From: Halopseudomonas litoralis
GTDB lineage: Bacteria; Pseudomonadota; Gammaproteobacteria; Pseudomonadales; Pseudomonadaceae
Direction: 5' to 3'
Assembly: GCF_900105005.1 (NCBI RefSeq)
Contig: NZ_LT629748.1
Location: 3,286,001 to 3,350,000, forward strand
DNA: 64,000 nt
Part shown: positions 7,441 through 17,741 of the stretch, one piece after another
Position numbering within the stretch: the first letter of the stretch is position 1
Layout: each line of letters opens with the position of its first letter
Translations under genes and position numbers: made by a program
The notes under the pieces: generated by a model
Databases searched by the model: none
What the model was told of the DNA's origin: nothing
The model's input: only the letters and a program-made list of their open reading frames with translations

Positions 7441-8604
7441 ATGACTTACTCCAGCCTCAATTTCGCCCTCGGTGAAACCATCGACATGCTGCGCGAGCAG
7501 GTACAGGCGTTCGCCGCTGCCGAACTGGCGCCACGTGCCGCCGCCATCGACAGTGACAATCTGTTCCCCAGCGACATGTGGAGGAAGTTCGGCGATATGG
7601 GCCTGCTCGGCGTGACCGTTTCCGAGGAATACGGCGGTGCGGGTCTCGGCTACCTGGCGCATGTGGTGGCAATGGAGGAAATCAGCCGCTACTCAGCCTC
7701 GGTAGGCCTGTCCTACGGCGCTCACTCGAACCTGTGCGTCAATCAGATCAACCGCAACGGCACTGCCGAACAGAAGACCCGATATCTGCCCAAGCTGATC
7801 AGCGGTGAACACATAGGTGCGCTGGCAATGAGCGAACCCAACGCCGGCTCCGATGTGGTCTCCATGAAGCTGCGTGCCGATAAAAAGGGCGACCGCTACA
7901 TACTCAATGGCAGCAAGACCTGGATCACCAACGGCCCGGATGCCAATACCTATGTGATTTATGCCAAGACCGACCTGGAAAAAGGTCCACACGGCATTAC
8001 CGCTTTCATCGTCGAGCGCGACTGGAAGGGTTTCTCCCGTGGCAACAAGTTCGACAAGCTGGGCATGCGCGGCTCCAACACCTGCGAGCTGTTCTTCGAT
8101 GACGTTGAAGTACCGGCAGAGAACATTCTGGGCAGCGAAAACGGTGGCGTCAAAGTGCTGATGAGCGGCCTGGATTATGAGCGCGCCGTGCTGGCCGGCG
8201 GCCCCACCGGGATCATGCAGGCCTGTCTGGACGTGGTGGTGCCCTATATTCACGACCGCAAGCAGTTCGGTCAGAGCATCGGTGAATTCCAGTTCATACA
8301 GGGCAAGGTCGCCGATATGTACACCCAGCTCAATGCCAGCCGCGCCTATCTTTATACCGTGGCTCAGGCATGTGACCGTGGCGAAACCACCCGCAAGGAT
8401 GCTGCCGGCGTGATCCTGTATACCGCCGAAAACGCCACCCAGATGGCCCTGCAGGCTATCCAGATTCTCGGCGGCAACGGTTACATCAACGAATTTTCCA
8501 CCGGCCGCCTGCTCCGTGACGCCAAACTCTACGAAATCGGCGCCGGCACCAGCGAGATCCGCCGCATGCTGATTGGTCGCGAGTTGTTCAACGAAACAAA
8601 ATAA
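7441..8604 (+). CDS. liuA: Isovaleryl-CoA dehydrogenase
   Basis: 387-residue FAD acyl-CoA dehydrogenase, the expected length. It oxidises isovaleryl-CoA to 3-methylcrotonyl-CoA in leucine breakdown and hands electrons to ETF. Seen in order: the N-terminal helical domain, [18 protein letters not shown] (FAD-binding middle domain), [27 protein letters not shown], and the C-terminal [21 protein letters not shown] with [10 protein letters not shown]. The [13 protein letters not shown] segment is characteristic of isovaleryl-CoA dehydrogenase, where the catalytic Glu lies in this region rather than in the C-terminal helix. It is the first gene of a liuABCDE-scoAB-atoB operon, 18 bases before liuB. 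Partners etfBA lie at 56663-58343. Confidence 0.92.
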   Translation: MTYSSLNFALGETIDMLREQVQAFAAAELAPRAAAIDSDNLFPSDMWRKFGDMGLLGVTVSEEYGGAGLGYLAHVVAMEEISRYSASVGLSYGAHSNLCVNQINRNGTAEQKTRYLPKLISGEHIGALAMSEPNAGSDVVSMKLRADKKGDRYILNGSKTWITNGPDANTYVIYAKTDLEKGPHGITAFIVERDWKGFSRGNKFDKLGMRGSNTCELFFDDVEVPAENILGSENGGVKVLMSGLDYERAVLAGGPTGIMQACLDVVVPYIHDRKQFGQSIGEFQFIQGKVADMYTQLNASRAYLYTVAQACDRGETTRKDAAGVILYTAENATQMALQAIQILGGNGYINEFSTGRLLRDAKLYEIGAGTSEIRRMLIGRELFNETK

Positions 8605-8622
8605 ACGTCCGGAGTAGGTTTC

Positions 8623-10230
8623 ATGGCCATCCTGAATACCCAGATCAACACCCGTGCGCCCGAGTTCGCTGTCAATGGCGCAGCCATGCGCGAGCAGGTG
8701 AACAATCTCCGTGCCCTGCTCAATCAGATCAGCGAAGGCGGCGGTGCCAGCGCTCAACAGCGCCATACCTCGCGCGGAAAACTGCTGGTGCGCGATCGCA
8801 TCGATACGCTGCTCGACCCCGGCTCGGCATTCCTCGAACTGTCACAGCTGGCCGCTTATGAAGTGTATGGCGAAAACGTCGCGGCGGCCGGTATCGTCGC
8901 CGGCATTGGCCGCGTCGAAGGCATCGAATGCATGATCATCGCCAACGATGCCACGGTGAAAGGCGGCTCCTATTACCCGTTGACGGTGAAGAAGCACCTG
9001 CGCGCTCAGACCATCGCCCGGGAAAACCGTCTGCCGTGCATCTACCTGGTGGATTCCGGCGGTGCCAACCTGCCGCGTCAGGACGAGGTATTCCCCGATC
9101 GCGAACACTTTGGTCGCATCTTCTTCAATCAGGCCAACATGAGTGCTCAGGGTATCCCGCAGATTGCCGTGGTGATGGGCTCGTGCACTGCTGGCGGCGC
9201 CTATGTGCCGGCGATGGCCGACGAAGCCATCATGGTGCGTAATCAGGCAACCATCTTTCTCGCCGGCCCGCCGCTGGTCAAAGCCGCGACCGGTGAGGTG
9301 GTGACGGCCGAGGACCTGGGCGGCGCCGATGTGCACTGCAAGGTCAGCGGTGTTGCCGATCATTATGCCGAAAATGACGAACATGCCCTGGCCATTGCCC
9401 GGCGCTGCGTGGCCAACCTCAACTGGCAGAAACTGGGCCGGCTGCAGGTGCGCGAACCCAAGGCACCCCTGTATTCGGCCGATGAGCTGTACGGTGTAAT
9501 CCCGGCGCTGTCCAAGCAGCCCTACGATGTGCGCGAAGTGATCACCCGGCTGGTCGATGGCAGCGAATTCGATGAGTTCAAGGCGCTGTTCGGCACCACG
9601 CTGATCTGCGGATTCGCTCATTTGCACGGCTACCCGGTGGCCGTCCTGGCCAACAACGGCATTCTGTTCGCCGAGGCCGCGCAGAAAGGCGCGCATTTCA
9701 TTGAGCTGGCCTGCCAGCGTGGCATTCCGCTGCTGTTCCTGCAGAACATCACCGGCTTCATGGTCGGGCAGAAGTACGAAGCAGGCGGTATCGCCAAGCA
9801 TGGCGCCAAACTGGTCACCGCGGTGAGCTGCGCCCGGGTGCCGAAATTCACCGTGATCATCGGTGGCAGCTTCGGCGCCGGCAACTACGGCATGTGCGGT
9901 CGCGCCTATGACCCGCGTTTCCTGTGGATGTGGCCAAACGCGCGCATCGGCGTGATGGGTGGCGAACAGGCCGCCGGGGTACTGGCTCAGGTCAAGCAGG
10001 AGCAGAGCGAACGTGCCGGCAAGACGCTCAGCGACGACGAAGTGGCCGCCATCAAGCAACCGATTCTCGAACAGTACGAACACCAGGGTCACCCCTACTA
10101 CTCCAGTGCACGACTCTGGGACGACGGCGTGATTGATCCAGCACAGACGCGCGATGTAGTGGGGATGGCGTTATCCGCCTCGCTCAACGCACCGATCGAG
10201 CCGACCCGCTTCGGCGTGTTCCGCATGTGA
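8623..10230 (+). CDS. liuB: 3-Methylcrotonyl-CoA carboxylase, beta (carboxyltransferase) subunit
   Basis: 535 residues, the normal size for the MCC beta subunit. It carries carboxyltransferase N- and C-domains of the crotonase-like superfamily: [20 protein letters not shown] near the start, [48 protein letters not shown], and in the C-half [20 protein letters not shown] and [19 protein letters not shown]. Together with LiuD it carboxylates 3-methylcrotonyl-CoA to 3-methylglutaconyl-CoA with biotin-bound carboxylate. The KAATGEVV and [10 protein letters not shown] stretch is typical of MCC/PCC. It lies between liuA and liuC, with a 28-base gap to liuC. Confidence 0.93.
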   Translation: MAILNTQINTRAPEFAVNGAAMREQVNNLRALLNQISEGGGASAQQRHTSRGKLLVRDRIDTLLDPGSAFLELSQLAAYEVYGENVAAAGIVAGIGRVEGIECMIIANDATVKGGSYYPLTVKKHLRAQTIARENRLPCIYLVDSGGANLPRQDEVFPDREHFGRIFFNQANMSAQGIPQIAVVMGSCTAGGAYVPAMADEAIMVRNQATIFLAGPPLVKAATGEVVTAEDLGGADVHCKVSGVADHYAENDEHALAIARRCVANLNWQKLGRLQVREPKAPLYSADELYGVIPALSKQPYDVREVITRLVDGSEFDEFKALFGTTLICGFAHLHGYPVAVLANNGILFAEAAQKGAHFIELACQRGIPLLFLQNITGFMVGQKYEAGGIAKHGAKLVTAVSCARVPKFTVIIGGSFGAGNYGMCGRAYDPRFLWMWPNARIGVMGGEQAAGVLAQVKQEQSERAGKTLSDDEVAAIKQPILEQYEHQGHPYYSSARLWDDGVIDPAQTRDVVGMALSASLNAPIEPTRFGVFRM

Positions 10231-10258
10231 CCCATCTGCGCCTATCAAAGGAACGCCC

Positions 10259-11056
10259 ATGATCGATTTCCAGACCATTGAACTGAATAAGGACGCGCGC
10301 GGCGTCGCCACCCTCTGGCTGAACCGTGCGGAGAAGAATAATGCCTTCGATGCTCAGGTCATCAGCGAACTGAACGCCGCATTGGCCACGGTGCAGGACG
10401 ACGCAGACATTCGTCTGCTGGTGCTGCGTGGCCGCGGCAGACATTTCTCCGCCGGTGCGGATCTCGGTTGGATGCGCGAGTCGGCAGAACTTGACTACCA
10501 GGCCAATCTCGCCGATGCCCATGAGCTCGGCGAACTGATGCAGCGTCTCTACCAATTGCCACAGCCGACACTGGCGGTGGTCCAGGGAGCGGCCTTCGGC
10601 GGTGCACTGGGGCTGATTGCCTGCTGCGATATGGCGATCGGCGCGGTCGATGCTCTGTTCTGCCTGTCGGAGGTGCGTATCGGCCTGGCCCCGGCGGTCA
10701 TCAGCCCGTTCGTGGCCAAGGCGATTGGCGAACGTGCGCTGCGGCGCTATGCATTGACTGCAGAACGCTTCAACGGCCAGCGCGCCCGCGAACTCGGCCT
10801 GCTCGCCGAATGCCACCCGGCAGACGGACTCGATGCCGCGCTGGAACAGTGGGTCGACAACCTGTTGCAGAACAGCCCGCAGGCGCTCAAGGCCTGCAAG
10901 AGCCTGTTACTTAAAGTGGGCGCCGGCGATATCTCTGCCGAACTGCGTCAGACCACCGAACATGCCATCGCCCGGTTGCGTACCAGCCCCGAGGGGCAGG
11001 AAGGCCTGAATGCCTTTTTGGAAAAACGCCGTCCCGCCTGGCAGGAGAAGAACTGA
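10259..11056 (+). CDS. liuC: 3-Methylglutaconyl-CoA hydratase (crotonase family)
   Basis: 265-residue enoyl-CoA hydratase/isomerase family protein. It should hydrate 3-methylglutaconyl-CoA to HMG-CoA. Family motifs are GRGRHFSAGADLGWM (oxyanion-hole strand), QGAAFGGALGLIACCDMAI, and FCLSEVRIGLAPAVISPFV with the catalytic Glu region. LGWMR and the LAPAVISPFV variant are common in bacterial methylglutaconyl-CoA hydratases. The start follows AAAGGAACGCCC. The stop overlaps the liuD start by one base (TGATG), indicating coupled translation. Function is assigned from the operon as well as from sequence. Confidence 0.9.
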   Translation: MIDFQTIELNKDARGVATLWLNRAEKNNAFDAQVISELNAALATVQDDADIRLLVLRGRGRHFSAGADLGWMRESAELDYQANLADAHELGELMQRLYQLPQPTLAVVQGAAFGGALGLIACCDMAIGAVDALFCLSEVRIGLAPAVISPFVAKAIGERALRRYALTAERFNGQRARELGLLAECHPADGLDAALEQWVDNLLQNSPQALKACKSLLLKVGAGDISAELRQTTEHAIARLRTSPEGQEGLNAFLEKRRPAWQEKN

Positions 11057-12978
11057 TGAAGCACTATATCGATACCTTGTTGGTGGCCAACCGCGGCGAG
11101 ATCGCCTGTCGCGTGATGAGCACCGCCAAATCCATGGGCCTGACCACGGTTGCCGTACACAGCGCCGTCGATGCCAATGCCCGGCATGCGCGCGAGGCCG
11201 ACATCCGCATTGATCTGGGTGGTGCCAAGCCTGCCGACAGCTACCTGCAGATCGACAAGCTGATTGCGGCAGCCAAGAGCAGCGGGGCTCAGGCCATTCA
11301 TCCAGGCTACGGCTTTTTATCCGAGAACGCCGGCTTCGCCCGCGCCATCGAAGCGGCCGGCCTGATCTTCCTCGGGCCGCCGGCCGCAGCCATTGATGCC
11401 ATGGGCAGCAAATCGGCGGCCAAGGCGTTGATGGAAGAAGCCGGCGTACCGCTGGTGCCTGGCTATCATGGCGAGGCTCAGGATCTGGAAACCTTCCGCG
11501 CCGCTGCCGAGCTGATCGGCTATCCGGTGCTGCTCAAGGCCACCGCCGGCGGTGGCGGCAAAGGCATGAAGGTCGTCGAGCGCGAAGAGGATCTCGCCGA
11601 GGCCCTGGCTTCGGCGCAGCGTGAAGCCCAATCGTCGTTCGGCGATGCACGCATGCTGGTGGAAAAATACGTACTCAAACCGCGCCACGTGGAAATCCAG
11701 ATATTCGCCGACCAGCAGGGTAACTGCCTGTATCTCAACGAGCGCGACTGCTCGATCCAGCGCCGCCACCAGAAAGTCGTTGAAGAGGCTCCGGCCCCCG
11801 GCCTGTCAGCGGAACTGCGCCGCGCCATGGGTGAGGCGGCGGTAACGGCTGCCAGAGCCATCGGCTATGTCGGCGCCGGTACCGTGGAATTCCTGCTCGA
11901 CGCCCGTGGCGAGTTCTTCTTCATGGAAATGAACACCCGGCTGCAGGTGGAGCACCCGGTCACCGAGGCGATTACCGGCCTCGATCTGGTGGCCTGGCAG
12001 ATCCGTGTGGCCCGTGGCGAGCCGTTGCCGATCACCCAGGAACAGGTGCCGCTGATCGGCCACGCCATTGAAGTACGCCTGTATGCCGAGGACCCGGATA
12101 ACGACTTCCTGCCGTCCACCGGCACACTGGCGCTGTATCGTGAGGCTGCCACCGGCGCTGGTCGCCGCGTGGACAGCGGCGTCGCCGAAGGCGATAGCGT
12201 GTCGCCTTTCTATGACCCTATGCTGGGCAAGCTGATCGCCTGGGGCGAGAACCGTGAGGAAGCGCGTCTGCGCCTGCTGGCCATGCTCGATGAAACCGCC
12301 ATCGGTGGTGTACGCACCAACCTGGCTTTCCTGCGTCGGGTGGTCGGTCACCCGGCGTTTGCCGACGCGGAGCTGGATACCGACTTTATCCCGCGGCACG
12401 AGACCGACCTGTTGCGCCCGGCAAGCAAACTCTCAGACACCTTCTGGCAGCAGGCCGCTGAGGCTTTCGTCAGCACCACACCTGTGGTTGCGCGCTCCGA
12501 CGATGCCCATTCACCCTGGTCCCGATATGATGGACTGCGCCTAGGCATGCCGGCGCAGATCACTCTGCATCTGCAATGCAACGGCGAGAGCCGCCGCGTA
12601 CAGCTGACAACATCGCAGCCATCGAGCTCCGAGCCGCTGCCCAGAGCCATTCGTCAGAACGATACCCTGTACCTGCAGCACAGCGGCGAATGGCTGGCGG
12701 TCACCGCCTTCGACCCCATTACCGAAGCGCAAGACAGCCTTCAGCAGCAAGGCGGCCTGACGGCCCCGATGAACGGCAGCATCGTTCGCGTACTGGTGGA
12801 AGCCGGCCAGCACGTCGCCGCCGGTACCGCACTGATAGTGCTCGAAGCGATGAAGATGGAACACAGCATCCGCAGCGCCCAGGACGGTGTAGTGAAAAGC
12901 CTGTTCTGCAACGAAGGTGATATGGTCAGCGAAGGCACTGTGTTGCTGGAGTTGGAAGAAGTCCAGGAGGATACATGA
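11056..12978 (+). CDS. liuD: 3-Methylcrotonyl-CoA carboxylase, alpha (biotin carboxylase/BCCP) subunit
   Basis: 640 residues. The biotin carboxylase domain fills roughly residues 5-450 ([30 protein letters not shown], the ATP-grasp glycine loop [41 protein letters not shown]). A linker of about 100 residues mediates contact with the beta subunit. The C-terminal biotinyl domain has EAMKMEHSI, where the second Lys (of MKM) is the biotin-attachment site. It carboxylates its own biotin with ATP and bicarbonate for use by LiuB. It needs a biotin ligase from elsewhere. The start overlaps liuC by one base and the end overlaps liuE by four. Confidence 0.94.
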   Translation: MKHYIDTLLVANRGEIACRVMSTAKSMGLTTVAVHSAVDANARHAREADIRIDLGGAKPADSYLQIDKLIAAAKSSGAQAIHPGYGFLSENAGFARAIEAAGLIFLGPPAAAIDAMGSKSAAKALMEEAGVPLVPGYHGEAQDLETFRAAAELIGYPVLLKATAGGGGKGMKVVEREEDLAEALASAQREAQSSFGDARMLVEKYVLKPRHVEIQIFADQQGNCLYLNERDCSIQRRHQKVVEEAPAPGLSAELRRAMGEAAVTAARAIGYVGAGTVEFLLDARGEFFFMEMNTRLQVEHPVTEAITGLDLVAWQIRVARGEPLPITQEQVPLIGHAIEVRLYAEDPDNDFLPSTGTLALYREAATGAGRRVDSGVAEGDSVSPFYDPMLGKLIAWGENREEARLRLLAMLDETAIGGVRTNLAFLRRVVGHPAFADAELDTDFIPRHETDLLRPASKLSDTFWQQAAEAFVSTTPVVARSDDAHSPWSRYDGLRLGMPAQITLHLQCNGESRRVQLTTSQPSSSEPLPRAIRQNDTLYLQHSGEWLAVTAFDPITEAQDSLQQQGGLTAPMNGSIVRVLVEAGQHVAAGTALIVLEAMKMEHSIRSAQDGVVKSLFCNEGDMVSEGTVLLELEEVQEDT

Positions 12979-13907
12979 ACCTGCTGCCCAAGCAGGTCCG
13001 TCTGGTCGAAGTCGGCCCGCGCGACGGCCTGCAGAATGAGCCACAACCCATCAGCATCGCTGACAAGGTGCGTCTGATCGATGACCTCAGCGCCGCTGGC
13101 CTGTCGTATATCGAGGCCGGCAGCTTCGTGTCGCCCAAATGGGTACCGCAGATGGCCGGTTCCGCCGAGGTGTTCGGACAGATTACGCGCAAGCCCGGCG
13201 TCACCTACGCCGCCCTGACGCCCAACCTGAAAGGTCTGGAGGCCGCTATCGCCGCTGGCGTGAAGGAGGTCGCGGTATTCGGCGCGGCTTCCGAAGCCTT
13301 CTCGCAGAAGAACATCAACTGCTCCATCGCCAACAGTCTGGCACGCTTCGCGCCGCTGATGGAGGTGGCGCGCGCCCATGACATCCGCGTGCGCGGCTAC
13401 GTCTCCTGCGTGCTCGGCTGCCCCTATGAAGGCAGCGTGGCGCCGGACAAGGTGGCCGAGGTTGCCCGCGAGCTGTACGCCATGGGGTGTTATGAGATCT
13501 CCCTGGGCGACACCATAGGTACCGGCACGCCGGGCAAAACCCGCACATTGATCGAGACGGTGAGTCGCGCGGTACCGCGCGAGCACCTGGCCGGCCACTT
13601 CCATGACACTTACGGACAGGCAATGGCGAATATCTATGCCAGTCTGCTGGAAGGTATCGCCGTGTTCGACAGCTCGATCGCCGGGCTCGGTGGTTGTCCC
13701 TATGTACAAGGCGCCAGTGGCAATGTCGCCAGTGAAGACGTGCTGTACTTGCTGAACGGATTGGATATTGAAACCGGTGTCGATCTCGACATGCTGATCA
13801 GCGCTGGCGAACGCATCAGCCAGTTGCTGGGCCGTGCCAACGGTTCGCGGGTGGCACGCACCCGCCACAGCGGCACAGACACAACAACAAGCAGAGGTAT
13901 GTCATGA
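12975..13907 (+). CDS. liuE: Hydroxymethylglutaryl-CoA lyase
   Basis: 310-residue HMGL/DRE-TIM metallolyase. It splits HMG-CoA into acetyl-CoA and acetoacetate. Visible are [12 protein letters not shown] at the N-terminus (metal-binding Asp and catalytic Arg), [15 protein letters not shown], the [10 protein letters not shown] loop, [31 protein letters not shown] (metal-binding His pair) and the C-terminal [19 protein letters not shown] with the catalytic Cys of the GxGGCP loop. The ATGA start overlaps the liuD stop and the end overlaps the next gene in the same way, so translation is coupled through this stretch of the operon. Confidence 0.94.
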   Translation: MNLLPKQVRLVEVGPRDGLQNEPQPISIADKVRLIDDLSAAGLSYIEAGSFVSPKWVPQMAGSAEVFGQITRKPGVTYAALTPNLKGLEAAIAAGVKEVAVFGAASEAFSQKNINCSIANSLARFAPLMEVARAHDIRVRGYVSCVLGCPYEGSVAPDKVAEVARELYAMGCYEISLGDTIGTGTPGKTRTLIETVSRAVPREHLAGHFHDTYGQAMANIYASLLEGIAVFDSSIAGLGGCPYVQGASGNVASEDVLYLLNGLDIETGVDLDMLISAGERISQLLGRANGSRVARTRHSGTDTTTSRGMS

Positions 13908-14599
13908 ACAAGATCTACCCCAGTGCCACCCAGGCTCTTGAAGGGCTGGTTGAGGACGGCATGACGATCGCCGTCGGCGGCTTCGGCCTGTGCGGTATTC
14001 CCGAGGCATTGATCATCGCCCTGCGCGACACCGGCAAGACGCAGCTCACCGCCATCAGCAACAACGCCGGTGTCGACGGCTTCGGTCTCGGACTGCTGCT
14101 GGAAACGCGGCAGATCCGCAAGATGGTGTCCTCCTATGTCGGCGAGAACAAGGAATTCGAGCGCCAGTATCTGAGCGGCGAGCTCGAACTGGAATTCACC
14201 CCGCAAGGCACCCTCGCCGAGAAACTGCGCGCCGGCGGCGCGGGCATTCCGGCGTTCTATACCCGCACCGGCTACGGCACGCTGATCGCCGAAGGCAAGG
14301 AAACCCGACAGTTCAACGGCGAGTGGTATGTGATGGAGGAGTCGCTGACCGCTGATATCGCGCTGGTCAAGGCGTGGAAAGCCGACAAGTCCGGCAACCT
14401 GCAGTTTCGCAAGACCGCGCGCAACTTCAATCCGTTGGTGGCCACGGCGGGCAAGGTCTGCGTGGTCGAGGTGGATGAGATAGTCGAAACCGGTGAGCTG
14501 GACCCGGACCAGATTCATCTGCCGGGCATTTATGTGCAACGTATCGTGCACAACCCGAACGCCGAAAAACGTATCGAAAAACGCACGGTGAGGAGCTGA
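13904..14599 (+). CDS. scoA: 3-Oxoacid (acetoacetate) CoA-transferase subunit A
   Basis: 231-residue family I CoA-transferase alpha subunit: [19 protein letters not shown] near the N-terminus is the glycine-rich CoA-transferase signature, followed by [21 protein letters not shown] and [20 protein letters not shown]. With the next gene it activates the acetoacetate made by LiuE to acetoacetyl-CoA at the expense of succinyl-CoA. The start overlaps liuE (ATGA). Acetoacetate:acetyl-CoA transferase (AtoD) is an alternative name; the preference for succinyl-CoA is inferred from similarity to Sco/Lpsi proteins. Confidence 0.88.
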   Translation: MNKIYPSATQALEGLVEDGMTIAVGGFGLCGIPEALIIALRDTGKTQLTAISNNAGVDGFGLGLLLETRQIRKMVSSYVGENKEFERQYLSGELELEFTPQGTLAEKLRAGGAGIPAFYTRTGYGTLIAEGKETRQFNGEWYVMEESLTADIALVKAWKADKSGNLQFRKTARNFNPLVATAGKVCVVEVDEIVETGELDPDQIHLPGIYVQRIVHNPNAEKRIEKRTVRS

Positions 14600-14603
14600 G
14601 ACC

Positions 14604-15233
14604 ATGGCCTGGGCACGTGAACAGATGGCGCAACGCGCCGCACAGGAATTGCAGGACGGCTTCTACGTCAATCTCGGCATCGGCCTGCCGACCCTGGTCG
14701 CCAACTACATCCCGGACGGCATGGATGTCTGGCTGCAGAGCGAGAACGGCCTGCTGGGCATTGGCCCCTTCCCCAGCGAGGAGGAGATTGATCCGGACCT
14801 GATCAATGCCGGCAAACAGACCGTCACCGCCCTGCCCGGCTCGAGTTTCTTCGACAACGCCCAGAGCTTTGCGATGATCCGCGGCGGTCATATCAACCTG
14901 GCCATTCTCGGCGCCATGCAGGTCTCCGAGAAGGGGGATCTGGCCAACTGGATGATTCCCGGCAAGATGGTCAAGGGCATGGGCGGCGCCATGGATCTGG
15001 TGGCCGGCGTCAAGCGCGTCGTGGTGCTGATGGAGCACACTGCCAAGGGCGGCGCGCACAAGATCCTGCCCGCCTGCGATCTGCCGTTGACCGGCCTCGG
15101 CGTGGTCAACCGCATCATCACCGACCTCGGCGTGCTGGATGTGACCGAGCAGGGACTTCAGCTGGTGGAGCTCGCCGATGGCGTCAGCTTCGATGAAATC
15201 CAGCAGGCTACCGGCAGCCCGATCCGGCGCTGA
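14604..15233 (+). CDS. scoB: 3-Oxoacid (acetoacetate) CoA-transferase subunit B
   Basis: 209-residue beta subunit of the same transferase. [15 protein letters not shown] and [18 protein letters not shown] contain the SENG motif whose Glu forms the CoA thioester intermediate. [20 protein letters not shown] is the usual second half. It starts 4 bases after scoA. It is followed by a hairpin with a short T run before atoB, so transcription may partly stop here. Confidence 0.9.
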   Translation: MAWAREQMAQRAAQELQDGFYVNLGIGLPTLVANYIPDGMDVWLQSENGLLGIGPFPSEEEIDPDLINAGKQTVTALPGSSFFDNAQSFAMIRGGHINLAILGAMQVSEKGDLANWMIPGKMVKGMGGAMDLVAGVKRVVVLMEHTAKGGAHKILPACDLPLTGLGVVNRIITDLGVLDVTEQGLQLVELADGVSFDEIQQATGSPIRR

Positions 15234-15280
15234 AACGGGTGATTCATCAGTTGTATACTGTGGGCATCCACCTGCACCTT

Positions 15281-15307
15281 GTGTTGCGCTGTGGCGCAAC
15301 ACCTTTT
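15281..15307 (+). terminator. Hairpin with T tract between scoB and atoB (partial terminator or attenuator)
   Basis: GTGTTGCGC (15281-15289) pairs perfectly with GCGCAACAC (15294-15302) around a 4-base loop and is followed by CTTTT. It lies 47 bases after the scoB stop and 15 before the atoB ATG. The T tract is short, so some readthrough is likely. Confidence 0.6.
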
Positions 15308-15321
15308 CATTCGGAGCCATC

Positions 15322-16503
15322 ATGCAAGACGTCGTCATCGTAGCTGCAACCCGCACCGCCATCGGTAGTTTCCAGGGCGCGCTGGCCAATATCCCGGCCG
15401 TTGATCTGGGTGCCACCGTGCTCCGCGCCCTGCTGGAAAAGACCGGCATCGATCCGGCCACAGTGGATGAAGTGATTCTCGGCCAGGTACTCACCGCCGG
15501 TGCCGGACAGAATCCCGCACGTCAGGCCGCAATCAAGGCGGGCCTGCCCCACGCCGTACCCGCCATGACGCTGAACAAGGTCTGCGGCTCGGGCCTCAAG
15601 GCGCTGCATCTGGCCGCGCAGGCAATCCGATGCGGTGATGCAGAGGTGGTGATCGCCGGCGGTATGGAGAACATGAGTCTGGCGCCTTACGTCGTGCCGA
15701 AAGCCCGTACCGGGCTACGCATGGGCCATGCGCAGATGCTCGACAGCATGATCAGTGATGGCCTGTGGGACGCCTTCAATGATTACCACATGGGTATCAC
15801 CGCAGAAAATCTGGCCGACCAGTACAGCATTGACCGCACGCACCAGGATGCTTTCGCCGCCCAGTCTCAGGAGCGCGCCTGTGCCGCCATCGACGCCGGA
15901 CGCTTCGATGCGGAAATCACCCCGGTACTGATTCCGCAGCGCAAGGGTGAGCCCCTGGCATTCGCCCGGGACGAGCAACCGCGTGCCAGCACCACTGCCG
16001 ATACCCTCGCCGCGCTGCGGCCGGCATTCAAAAAAGACGGCAGCGTCACTGCCGGTAATGCCTCCACGCTGAATGATGGCGCCGCCGCTGTCATGTTGAT
16101 GAGCGCCAGCAAGGCCGAAGCCCTCGGCCTGCCGGTACTGGCGAAAGTCGCCGGCTACGCCAATGCGGGTGTTGACCCGGCGATCATGGGTATCGGCCCG
16201 GTATCGGCCACTCGCCGCTGTCTGGAAAAAGCCGGCTGGACGCTGGAGCAGTTGGAACTGGTCGAAGCCAACGAAGCCTTTGCCGTGCAGGCGCTTGCCG
16301 TGGGGAAAGAACTGGGTTGGGGTGCCGATAAGGTCAACGTGAATGGTGGCGCCATTGCGTTGGGCCATCCCATCGGTGCCTCCGGCTGCCGCATCCTCGT
16401 CAGCCTGCTGCATGAGATGCAGCGCCGCGATGTGCACAAGGGCCTGGCTACGCTGTGCATCGGGGGTGGCCAGGGGGTAGCCTTGGCTATCGAGCGCCCC
16501 TGA
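15322..16503 (+). CDS. atoB: Acetyl-CoA acetyltransferase (acetoacetyl-CoA thiolase)
   Basis: 393-residue biosynthetic/degradative thiolase. The start at 15322 is chosen because [19 protein letters not shown] is the canonical thiolase N-terminus and GGAG precedes it; an upstream in-frame ATG would add a non-conserved leader. The nucleophilic Cys is in [12 protein letters not shown], with [22 protein letters not shown] (His) and CIGGGQG (second Cys) at the C-terminus. It cleaves acetoacetyl-CoA to two acetyl-CoA, the last step of the leucine pathway laid out upstream. It is separated from scoB by an 88-base gap containing a hairpin, so it may also have its own expression level. Confidence 0.92.
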   Translation: MQDVVIVAATRTAIGSFQGALANIPAVDLGATVLRALLEKTGIDPATVDEVILGQVLTAGAGQNPARQAAIKAGLPHAVPAMTLNKVCGSGLKALHLAAQAIRCGDAEVVIAGGMENMSLAPYVVPKARTGLRMGHAQMLDSMISDGLWDAFNDYHMGITAENLADQYSIDRTHQDAFAAQSQERACAAIDAGRFDAEITPVLIPQRKGEPLAFARDEQPRASTTADTLAALRPAFKKDGSVTAGNASTLNDGAAAVMLMSASKAEALGLPVLAKVAGYANAGVDPAIMGIGPVSATRRCLEKAGWTLEQLELVEANEAFAVQALAVGKELGWGADKVNVNGGAIALGHPIGASGCRILVSLLHEMQRRDVHKGLATLCIGGGQGVALAIERP

Positions 16504-16517
16504 TCTAGTTAGCGTTC

Positions 16518-16548
16518 GCCCGCCCGATGACGTGCGCACCGGGCGGGC
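16518..16548 (+). terminator. GC-rich hairpin after atoB
   Basis: GCCCGCCCG (16518-16526) pairs with CGGGCGGGC (16540-16548), 13-base loop, 14 bases after the atoB stop and 31 before the MerR gene. No T run follows, so it is a weak or Rho-type stop, or an mRNA-stabilising element. Confidence 0.45.
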
Positions 16549-16579
16549 AACACCCTTGGAAAAACCGAGACCGACCCCC

Positions 16580-16990
16580 ATGGCTAAACAGACCTACAGT
16601 ATTTCCGATCTGGCCAATGAGCTGGACATCACCACCCGTACCATCCGCTTCTATGAAGAACAGGGCATGCTCTCGCCGGTCCGTCGTGGCCAGGAGCGCA
16701 TCTACTCACCCAAGGACCGCGTTGCCCTCAAGCTGATCCTGCGTGGCAAGCGCATCGGCTTTTCCCTGGCCGAATGCAAGACACTGATCGAACTCTACGA
16801 TCCCAAGGCAGGCAACCAGAACCAGCTCAACATCATGCTGCAGATGATCACCGAGCGCCGCCAGCATCTGGCACAGCAACTGCTCGACATTCAGCAGATG
16901 CAACTGGAGCTGGATACCGCCGAAGAACGCTGCCTCACCGCCCTGAAAACCACCCTTGAACGGAAGACTGCAAAAGCTGAACGTTCATAA
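16580..16990 (+). CDS. liuR: MerR-family regulator of the liu operon (LiuR-like)
   Basis: 136 residues from the ATG at 16580 (an in-frame upstream start at 16532 would run through the preceding hairpin). The N-terminal MerR winged helix reads YSISDLANELDITTRTIRFY and EEQGMLSP, then RRGQERIYS. A coiled-coil helix (about 85-125) follows. It lacks the C-terminal Cys set of metal-sensing MerR proteins. LiuR relatives control leucine/isovalerate catabolism; here the gene lies downstream of the operon, not upstream as in P. aeruginosa. The palindrome before liuA is its probable target. Confidence 0.82.
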   Translation: MAKQTYSISDLANELDITTRTIRFYEEQGMLSPVRRGQERIYSPKDRVALKLILRGKRIGFSLAECKTLIELYDPKAGNQNQLNIMLQMITERRQHLAQQLLDIQQMQLELDTAEERCLTALKTTLERKTAKAERS

Positions 16991-17054
16991 AACCGATACC
17001 TGCGTCCTGCGCCATGGCATAGTGGTCAGCTGATACCGACCAGAAGGATCTGCC

Positions 17055-17726
17055 ATGATTATTGTTCATCATCTGAATAACTCACGCTCGCAACGCATAC
17101 TCTGGCTACTTGAAGAGCTGGGTTTGGAATATGAGGTCAAACGCTATGAGCGCGACCCGAAAACCATGCTCGCACCACCGGAGCTCAAGGCCGTGCATCC
17201 ACTGGGGAAATCGCCGGTGATTACCGACGGCGATCTGACCGTAGCTGAGTCCGGCGCCATCATTGAATATCTGATTGCAACCTATAGCAGCGGCCGCCTG
17301 GCGCCAGAACCGGGCACCCCGGAACGCCTGCGCTATACCTATTGGCTGCATTACGCTGAAGGTTCAGCCATGACGCCGCTGCTGCTCAAGTTGGTGTTCA
17401 ACCGGGTGGAAAGCGCGCCCATGCCGTTTTTCGCCAAACCCTTTGCCAAGGGCATCGCCCGTCAGGTCAAAGACAAGTTTATCGAGCCGCAGATTATTCA
17501 GCATCTCGACTATATGAATGATGAATTGGCAGCCACCGGCTGGTTTGCCGGTGAAGAGTTCAGCGCAGCCGATGTGCAGATGAGCTTTCCTCTGGAAGCC
17601 GCCGCGGCGCGTGGTGGCCTGGATGAAAAATGGCCGCATCTGATAGATTTCCTGCAACGCATTCACGGCCGACCTGCCTATGAGCGCGCGCTCGAGCGCG
17701 GCGGGGAATACGGAATGGTCGGTTGA
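17055..17726 (+). CDS. Glutathione S-transferase family protein
   Basis: 223 residues with a thioredoxin-fold N-terminal domain (IIVHHLNNSRSQRILWLLEEL, then LKAVHPLGKSPVITDGD and ESGAIIEYL, the glutathione-binding SAI-type motif) and an all-helical C-terminal domain. NNSRSQR places a Ser/Asn near the usual catalytic position, as in beta/theta-like bacterial GSTs. A GAAGGA site lies before the ATG. Substrate unknown. It follows liuR by 64 bases, and the YigZ gene begins 15 bases downstream. Confidence 0.85.
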   Translation: MIIVHHLNNSRSQRILWLLEELGLEYEVKRYERDPKTMLAPPELKAVHPLGKSPVITDGDLTVAESGAIIEYLIATYSSGRLAPEPGTPERLRYTYWLHYAEGSAMTPLLLKLVFNRVESAPMPFFAKPFAKGIARQVKDKFIEPQIIQHLDYMNDELAATGWFAGEEFSAADVQMSFPLEAAAARGGLDEKWPHLIDFLQRIHGRPAYERALERGGEYGMVG

Positions 17727-17741
17727 TCACTCCTCTTCGCC

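Noticed and set aside
15178..15321. An upstream in-frame start for atoB at 15178
   Set aside because: It lies inside scoB, the added residues are not thiolase-like, and the ATG at 15322 has GGAG and the conserved N-terminus.
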